A stretch of DNA of 64,000 nucleotides from Ashinkailepas kermadecensis (taxonomy: Eukaryota; Arthropoda; Thecostraca; Neolepadidae): positions 598,501 to 662,500 of the forward strand of contig JAOTOM010005127.1 in NCBI GenBank assembly GCA_034440615.1. The letters are read 5' to 3'. The notes below the pieces were generated by a model that saw only the letters and a program-made list of their open reading frames with translations, was not told where the DNA came from and searched no databases. This document shows positions 57,144-64,000 of the stretch, piece by piece; the stretch's first letter is position 1; every line of letters begins with the position of its first letter. The position numbers and the translations under genes are program-made.

Positions 57144-58380
57144 ACGCGCGCCACTCACAGATGGAGCTGCTCGGAGACGATGACGGCGCAGTCGACACCA
57201 CCGCAGTGTCCGAAACGAAGATTTTGGTCGGAAAAAGGTGCATGGAGTGACAAATATGTTGAGTCGAATTGTCTGGGTTTTATTTTGTCAAATTCGCAAA
57301 TTTCTGAAATTTCGGTCTTCCTCCATAGAGGGGCACATGTGTGCATACAGATGTGCACACTTTCAAGATCGGAGTCGGACATTGTGAAAAATAATTCTTG
57401 TCGGGCAAGTGATTCCATTTTAAATCGAATAACTCGGTGTTTTCATTTATCCACCTTGCTGATCAATATCACGTGCATTCTGGAGGCAGAAGAAGGGTGA
57501 AATCCAGCCGACCTTAATTAGCTTCAGCTTCAGATCAACGTGCGGCTGTTGAGCACCACACACAACCAAATTTGTAATGCGCACGTGATAAATGTTGGCC
57601 ATTTACAACCTCGTCAGCAAGCATAAAAAGGGTGGCGATCTCCCATCGGAAATGAAATTGAACATCTGAACTGGGCTGCCACACCACAAAGCTTTCGCCC
57701 TTGTATTTTCAACTAGCCAATCAGTGATATTATTGCAGAGGCGACCGATTAGATGGAGGGGGCGAAAGTTGTCCCCCAACTGAATCCAAGTATTTACCCT
57801 ATGGCGGTGCATGGGAAATTTGAACCGTAAATCAGCTTTGCAGCCTTGGCCAAGCGAGACTCCGTCGCCCCCGTATTGCTGGTTCTGCCGGTGACGTCAC
57901 AAATTTCGCTAGCACTGTCGATGACGTCACACATTTAGCTAGTACTGCCGGAGACGTCACAAATTTAGCTGACGACGCCGGAGACGTCATCAAGCTGGAC
58001 GGGCTGACCACCGGCTAGCCACCGGCTGCTGAAGGTCAATGGGGACGTATCGTCCGCCTAAGGCGATGGTTTTGGTTTTGGTTTCGGGAGGTTTTGCACA
58101 GGCATTGATTGGATGTCGCACACGGCGGCAGAGCACACCGATTGAACTTCTCGGCCGGCGCCACGTCTTGACGGAAAAGAACAGACCTGGTTCGCGGCTG
58201 TGGGCACGGCTGAAATCGTCGCAAAACTCGCTCTGTCGCTCAAAACTCGCAAAACTCGCTTTCGCGATGCGTCATCAGCGACGTGCCGAAACCAAATCCA
58301 AGAGCGGGCCGAACGTGCAACGTTCCCCAAACCAAAACTGCTTTCTTCTGAGTGTCTAAAAGCGTCGCCTCAACTTCTAT
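57144..58380. other. 3' flank of gene B, conserved with copy A
   Basis: Includes the TGACGTCA repeat at 57885-57990 (about four units, one less than copy A). No coding signal. Confidence 0.6.
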
Positions 58381-58384
58381 GCTT

Positions 58385-58700
58385 TGGCCTGCCTGTATCA
58401 GGGGTACGTGCCTGTCTGTCTCAGGGGTACGTGCCTGCCTGTCTCAGGGGCACGTGCCTACCTGTCTCAGGCGCACGTGCCTGCCTGTCTCAGTGGTACG
58501 TGCCTGCCTGTCTCAGGGGCACGTGCCTGCCTGTCTCAGGCGCACGTGCCTGCCTGTCTCAGGGGTACGTGCCTGCCTGTCTCAGGGGTACGTGCCTGCC
58601 TGTCTCAGGGGCACGTGCCTGCCTGTCTCAGGAGCACGTACCTGCCTGTCTCAGGGGTGCGTGCCTGCCTGTCTCAGGGGTACGTGCCTGCCTGTCGACC
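58385..58700. repeat. 23-bp minisatellite (CTGCCTGTCTCAGGGGTACG), copy B
   Basis: Counterpart of 21105-21430, similar size. Confidence 0.93.
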
Positions 58701-59129
58701 GTCAGTCTGACCTTCCTGACCCTCCGCTGACCGCGCTTCCTGCACTATCCCTGATTGCAATGAGTCTCTTGGAGTGGGGGTGGTGGTGGGGGGATGAACA
58801 CCGCGCTCGCTCGTGTTGCCAATCGTAAGCTACAACTGGCAGCCTTCACTATTCCACATCCAGCACCATCGTGATTATTCAGTCGGCTCCCAACGGAACT
58901 GACGGAGCCCTTGCGCGAAGCCCTCGCACGTAGCGCGCAACTCCGCACTTGGTGTTTGGTCTTGTCCGCGCGTCAGCCTGTACTGGTCGCCACTGCACGT
59001 GTATCTTCGTGATGCGTGCCATGCACCCGAGGTGGCTCGGAGGTCGGGCCGAGCGCGCCTGGAATACATTTGACGCCTGCACCTGGCACGGTCGTGTTTT
59101 GTTCGGCGTCGACGACTGGTACCTGGCAC

Positions 59130-59460
59130 GTGGTACATGGTGCCGACGACTGGTACATGGTACCGATGACTGGTGCATGGTACCGATGACTGGCACATGG
59201 TACCGATGTCTGGTGCATGGTACCGATGACTGGTACATGGTACCGATGACTGGTACATGGTACCGATGACTGGCACATGGTACCGATGACTGGTGCATGG
59301 TACCGATGACTGGTACATGGTACCGATGACTGGCACATGGTACCGATGACTGGTGCATGGTACCGATGACTGGTACATGGTACCGATGACTGGTACATGG
59401 TACCGACGACTGGTACATGGTACCGATGACTGTCACATGGTACCGATGACTGGTGCATGT
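59130..59460. repeat. 20-bp minisatellite (TGGTACCGATGACTGGTACA), copy B
   Basis: About 16 units, counterpart of 21820-22130. Confidence 0.93.
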
Positions 59461-59534
59461 TGCTGGTACATGCCAGCTGCCGTTGTGTATGCTCCAATGG
59501 CATGGACGCCGTCAACGGGGAGAGATGTCGACGT

Positions 59535-59650
59535 CACCAGTCGCACAGTCTGCAGTCCCACAGTCTGCAGTCCCACAGTCTGCAGTCCCACAGTCTGCAG
59601 TCTCGACGTCACCAGTCCCACAGTCTGCAGTCCCACAGTCTGCAGTCTCG
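59535..59650. repeat. 15-bp minisatellite (CACAGTCTGCAGTCC), copy B
   Basis: Short counterpart (about 115 bp) of the 515-bp array at 22190-22705. Confidence 0.92.
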
Positions 59651-59699
59651 GCGGACACACGCCATCGGGCCCCCGGCAGGCGCAGCTGGTAGATCACTG

Positions 59700-59940
59700 A
59701 CAAAGCTGGCGGTAGATAACTGGCAACGCTGGCGGCAGATCGCTGGCAAAGATGGTGGTAGATAACTGGCAACGCTGGCGGTAGATAACTGGCAACGCTG
59801 GCGGTAGATAACTGGCAACGCTGGCGGTAGATCACTGGCAACGCTGGCGGTAGATAACTGGCAACGCTGGCGGTAGATAACTGGCAACGCTGGCGGTAGA
59901 TAACTGGCAACGCTGACGGTAGATCACTGGCAACGCTGGT
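59700..59940. repeat. 23-bp minisatellite (CAACGCTGGCGGTAGATAAC), copy B
   Basis: Counterpart of 22740-22995. Confidence 0.93.
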
Positions 59941-60189
59941 ATGGCAAACCATAAAGGTATTGTTTTGAACTGAAAAAGTGCCGCGTACTGCACTATGAAT
60001 TGCAAATGTAGAGGATGTTGGTTTTTGAGAAGAAGGTTTTAAAGGTTGGTTTTAAGGTTTTAAGGCTTGGAGAAGGTTTTAAAATTGATGCTGCATCTGC
60101 AATGCATGTAATAGTGCCACCAAAAGTCTCCACTAATGCCAACAAGCATTGTCTTGCTGGCAATAATTGTAGCAAACAAAGCGATGCCA

Positions 60190-60321
60190 CTACTCTCGAT
60201 CGAGTGATGGTAGTGGTGGTGGTGACTGCGACGTACTCAGCAGCTGAGGACATATGGTGGCGCCTGCCTCTCACCCTGGCGGGAAGAGCGGGCACTGCGC
60301 AGAATCGAACCCAGTACCTCT

Positions 60322-60375
<54 letters not shown>
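60190..60375 (-). mobile_element. Truncated tRNA-derived SINE remnant plus (TA)n, copy B
   Basis: Same box B-bearing remnant as 23240-23375, followed by about 50 bp of TA. Confidence 0.5.
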
Positions 60376-60382
<7 letters not shown>

Positions 60383-60648
60383 TTTTTTTTAATTTTTTAT
60401 ATAAATTTTCAAAATATTTTTTAAAATAAATAAAAAATTTATATTAAAAAAAAATTTATATAAAAATAAAATAAAAAAAAAACAAAGAATTATTTCGTTT
60501 TGAAATAAGAAAAAAAAAAAAAGAAAAAACATATCTTTTACTTTTACCTATAAAACAATCCAAATAGCAAACCAAAAAACAAAAAAATAAAATAGGAAGA
60601 AAAAAAAAAAACCCAAACCCAAAAAGGTATATATATGAGGGGGGGGTA

Positions 60649-60682
<34 letters not shown>

Positions 60683-60685
60683 AAT
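60376..60685. other. A/T-only low-complexity stretch, possibly an assembly artefact
   Basis: About 310 bp of ragged A and T runs with a terminal run of more than 30 A occupies the place where copy A has ordinary sequence (23454-23755). It begins inside a (TA)n tract and rejoins the paralogue at ATGCATGGAGGTGGTTTACT. The texture is unlike any other part of the window. Confidence 0.6.
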
Positions 60686-60789
60686 GCATGGAGGTGGTTT
60701 ACTTCCATTGGGCATGTTTTTTGTTGTATTCCCCTCTAAATGTTCCACCGCTAAACACTCAGCAGCGCTGCTCCGGAAAGTCGTTACAC

Positions 60790-61355
60790 GCAGTCATCGC
60801 TAACATAACCATAGTGCTGATGTTGTCATCACGCAGTCGTCACTAATATAACCATAGTGCTGATGTTGTCATCACACAGTCGTCACTAATATAACTATAG
60901 CGCTGATTTTGTCATCACGCAGTCGTCACTAATATAACCATAGTGCTGATGTTGTCATCACACAGTCGTCACTAATATAACCATAGCGCTGATTTTGTCA
61001 TCACGCGGTCGTCACTAATATAACCATAGTGCTGATGTTGTCATCACACAGTCGTCACTAATATAACTATAGCGCTGATTTTGTCATCACGCAGTCGTCA
61101 CTAATATAACCATAGTGCTGATGTTGTCATCACACAGTCGTCACTAATATAACCATAGCGCTGATTTTGTTATCGCGCAGTCGTCACTAATATAACCATA
61201 GTGCTGATGTTGTCATCACACAGTCGTCACTAATATAACCATAGCGCTGATTTTGTCATCACACAGTCGTCACTAACATAACCATAGCGCTGATTTTGTC
61301 ATCACTCAGTCGTCACTAATATAACCATAGCGCTGATTTTGTCATCACGCAGTCA
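60790..61355. repeat. 43-bp minisatellite (ATATAACCATAGCGCTGATT), copy B
   Basis: About 13 units. Variants AGTGCTGATGTTG and AGCGCTGATTTTG alternate, giving an 86-bp higher-order unit that copy A does not show. Confidence 0.94.
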
Positions 61356-61420
61356 CGCGTCCAGGCCGTAGAGGCGACTGCGGTTTCCACGTGCATCGGC
61401 AAGCATATCGTTATTTGCTG

Positions 61421-61482
61421 GTGTGTGTGTGTGTGTGTATGTGTGTGTGTGTGTGTGTTCTTGTGTGTGTGTGTGTGTGTTC
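61421..61482. repeat. Interrupted (GT)n microsatellite
   Basis: Shorter, interrupted counterpart of 24368-24478. Confidence 0.95.
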
Positions 61483-61609
61483 TTTTCATTCTTGTGATTT
61501 ATAATGCGTGGCTGATTACAAACATAATATGTCACTGATCTGCTGTCAGGATTAAAATTGCCTCTCGCTGCTAATTGATCCTTAACCATTATACCGGATC
61601 TGCTCGCGC

Positions 61610-61697
61610 CGTCTTTCTTGTGAATTTAACGATGAAGAATTGATAGATTATCGTGAATTTAACGATGAAGAATTGATAGATTATCGTGAATTTAACT
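61610..61697. repeat. 33-bp direct repeat (GAATTTAACGATGAAGAATT)
   Basis: Two full and one partial unit just beyond the duplication breakpoint. Confidence 0.85.
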
Positions 61698-61699
61698 GA

Positions 61700-62010
61700 G
61701 CCGCCCTGATAGCTCAGTTAGTTAGAGCGTTGGCCTGCACTGGTCTCCCTTGTCCTGGCAAGACAGGGTTCAAGTCGCATCGCGCGCTCGCATTTAATTT
61801 AGCCTCCGACTGGGAGGGTCAGCTGGCAACTGGCCCGATACGGCCGGGACGAGCTACCGGGGCGGCCGTGTCGGTGCATTGACGTCACGTTGAAATATAG
61901 GCAAAAATGCTGCCCTTGAACTGGAATTCACTGATTGGGTGGTGGGGCCAGGGTTTACGCAACAAGCTCTGCTTAGCAATAGGATCATGGTTCGTAAAGC
62001 CACCCCATAA
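61700..62010 (+). mobile_element. tRNA-derived SINE family 2, complete head
   Basis: The head GCCCTGATAGCTCAGTTAGT (box A) and AGACAGGGTTCAAGTCGC (box B) resemble a tRNA, but the anticodon arm does not fold as a normal tRNA and the acceptor stem is not closed. The body is shared with 36565-36810. It is a SINE rather than a functional tRNA gene. Confidence 0.75.
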
Positions 62011-63655
62011 AGCCCCAAACAAAACTCCGCCGAAATATCGTCTGATGTCCAGCTGGACGACCAACAAATGCTGAGCCGCGTCCCACGTATCAGGAGGCGC
62101 AGCGGGCAAAAGCGCAGGCAGCCAATCAAGTTGTGAGAGATGATGATCAAAAGACTCAGCGTCCGCCCCACTGCGACGTCACTGCGACAACGTCACTGCG
62201 ACAACGTCACTGCGACGTCTTCGGGTGATGATCGCGTCCGGCGCTCGGCTTCAGACTTGGCTACGAAAAGCTACGAAATGCTACGAAAAGTTGCCCTGCC
62301 GACAGGGAAGGGCAACACCGTGTAGCATGACGATTTGTAGCTGACACATCTAGCTGCGTGGTATGTCGGCACAATCGCTGTAGCAGCCACATCTAGCAGC
62401 GTAGTACGTCGGCAAAACACACCACGTGGGACGATTTGTAGCAGCTGCATGCAGCACATGTAGCAACCGATTAGCAGGACGGTTCGTGACGTGTACATTG
62501 CTTTATCTTCATAATCCGTAGTTGATGAATGCTTGAATCGATATATTGTATACGAATGGCGCTACTTTTAGCTTTGAATAGACAACCCACGTATCTGGCT
62601 AACGCTATCGTAGCTCGTGGGAGCTGAGCTAACAAACCGCAGCTGGCTCCGAAAGTCATCCATACATCCACTTGAAATGTAGCTCGGCGTTGTTTGGTGC
62701 CGAAACACTGTGACACCACGACGTATCGACGACGTCTTACTGTTGCAAATACCCACAAAATGACAATGTTAGAGCCATTGACACCGGAGAACCCCCACGT
62801 GACACCCACCGGAGGGTGGGTTCTCCCATAAGATCTTGGAAAGTGCCGAAGCTAGAAACACAACATTTGGCGGGTAGAATTACGGCTGCAGTAAGCTCGC
62901 TGCAGTCAGCACCTAATGGCGCTAAGTCAATGCCCTCGGGGTCAAATGAGATCGACATCGGCCGCCACACCCCGCTGATGAAACCTTTGTGACCTTGAAC
63001 GCCCTGCGGCCTGGCAGACCGCCGGCGGTCGTCCAGCGCCCGGTCGGCCGACTTCGCATCCCATAGCTCCTGTTTACCAACGGATTTTCAAAAAATTGTT
63101 TTGCAGAAGATGAACCTATCAATGTTCAACCACGTACCAGGATTTCGTTACAATATTCCTGTCTGATCGTGAGATATCGTCGACAAGCAGGAGAGGTGGG
63201 CGGATTCTGCTCCTCCTCCCCCCGCCTTCGGTGCGATGCTTCGGTGCGATTTGATGCTAAATGTTGTCGTCGGGGTTCTTAGCATATCACCGCAGATGCC
63301 CAACATTAACACTGATTACTTCCAACCCCCCCCCACACACACACACAACCCCCCCACCCCCCACCCCCACACCCACACACGTCCGTTTCCGTTGGCAGCG
63401 CTCCGTCCCTTTAACGGCGACGACAACGTGCAGCCATTGACGACAGCCATTGACGACAACGTGTGCAGCCACGAGGAGGCCCCACGAGGAGGCCCGCGCT
63501 CACAAGCGCCAGGTGCGACAGCCGGGTTTCGTCAGACACATCCGCTTGACAGCCAGGTCAGGCGGATGTGTCAAATTCAGGCACACGGTGAATGTCACGA
63601 CGCATATCGGCGGCATCCGCTGCCACGATTGGACGTCAGGCCGTTCGATGGAAAG
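62011..63655. other. Intergenic DNA with short repeats
   Basis: CACTGCGACAACGT repeats at 62165-62215, GTAGCATGACGATTTGTAGC-like repeats at 62320-62475, and a C-rich (CA/CCCA) patch at 63325-63385. No coding exon recognised. Confidence 0.5.
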
Positions 63656-63659
63656 ATCA

Positions 63660-64000
63660 CAGTCGCTGCAATGACACGACGCCTGACTTTCGCTGATGTT
63701 ATGATGTGACGCCTGACGTTCGCTGATGTTATGATGTGACGCTTGACTTCCGCTGATGCTATGATGTGACGCCTGACCTTCGCTGATGTTATGATGTGAC
63801 GCTTGACTTCCGCTGATGCTATGATGTGACGCCTGACCTTCGCTGATGTTATGACGTGACGCCTGACCTTCGCTGATGTTATGACGTGACGCCTGACTTT
63901 CGCTGATGTTATGATGTGACGCTTGACTTCCGCTGATGTTATGATGTGACGCATGACTTTCGCTGATGTTATGATGTGACGCCTGACTTTCGCCGATGAC
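63660..64000. repeat. 30-bp minisatellite (GATGTTATGATGTGACGCCT)
   Basis: About 11 units with CTTTCGCT/CTTCCGCT variants, running off the right edge of the window. 30 is a multiple of three, so the open minus-strand frame is an artefact. Confidence 0.94.

Larger units (their letters stand above)
49225..61594 (+). repeat. Segmental duplication, copy B (contains gene B exons 3-8)
   Basis: Collinear with 1-24593. Homology ends at ...CCATTATACC, after which copy B reads GGATCTGC where copy A has AGCCCCAC. Copy B therefore lacks the exon 9 acceptor AG and exons 9 and 10. The left boundary is further left (exons 1 and 2), but the matching part of copy A is outside the window. Confidence 0.92.

Noticed and set aside
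61700..61780. Functional tRNA gene
   Set aside because: Boxes A and B are present, but the anticodon arm and acceptor stem do not fold properly and the body continues as a repeat with a second copy at 36565; it is a SINE.

Overview
The window is metazoan genomic DNA, almost certainly from an invertebrate. It has spliced genes with phase-1 introns between cysteine-rich extracellular modules, microsatellites, tRNA-derived SINEs, hAT-like DNA transposons, a non-LTR retrotransposon fragment and an extreme load of minisatellites. I cannot name the phylum. Nothing bacterial or viral is visible.

The core content is a head-to-tail pair of paralogous genes on the + strand, called gene A and gene B here. 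Both encode a secreted cysteine-rich protein built of small CC...CC...CxxC modules, VWC-like modules and one compact C-type-lectin-like domain split over two exons. Gene B (44730-57143) is complete from signal peptide to a stop codon. Its eight exons add up to 1,263 nt (420 codons plus stop), and every internal intron is phase 1. Gene A enters from the left edge without its first two exons. It has exons 3-8 (1339-19783) and probably two further exons, 9 and 10 (24596-27029), followed by an AATAAA. The duplicated block runs from before position 1 to about 24593 (copy A) and from about 44.7-49.2 kb to 61594 (copy B). Its right breakpoint falls just before the exon 9 acceptor, so copy B lacks exons 9 and 10 within this window.

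Layout: 1-24593 gene A introns and exons, including a 9 kb G-rich satellite (2512-11548), a 377 bp MITE missing from copy B, and a retrotransposon remnant; 24596-27215 the probable 3' end of gene A; 27947-31358 a hAT-like transposon with an 8-bp target duplication and a broken transposase; 31.5-44.5 kb gene-free, with a (TA)n tract, two very old degenerate satellites, a 101-bp satellite, SINEs and short minisatellites; 44.7-57.1 kb gene B; 57.2-61.6 kb duplicated 3' flank; 61.6-64 kb a SINE and minisatellites.

The most unusual pattern is that many minisatellites are tandem copies of an exon-intron junction of genes A and B. Each repeat unit carries the last bases of an exon plus its 5' splice site (exons 1, 2, 4, 6 and 8), or a 3' splice site plus the first bases of the exon (exon 6). 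Copy number differs between the two paralogues. All gene models are read by eye from splice consensus, phase and paralogue comparison; no search was run.
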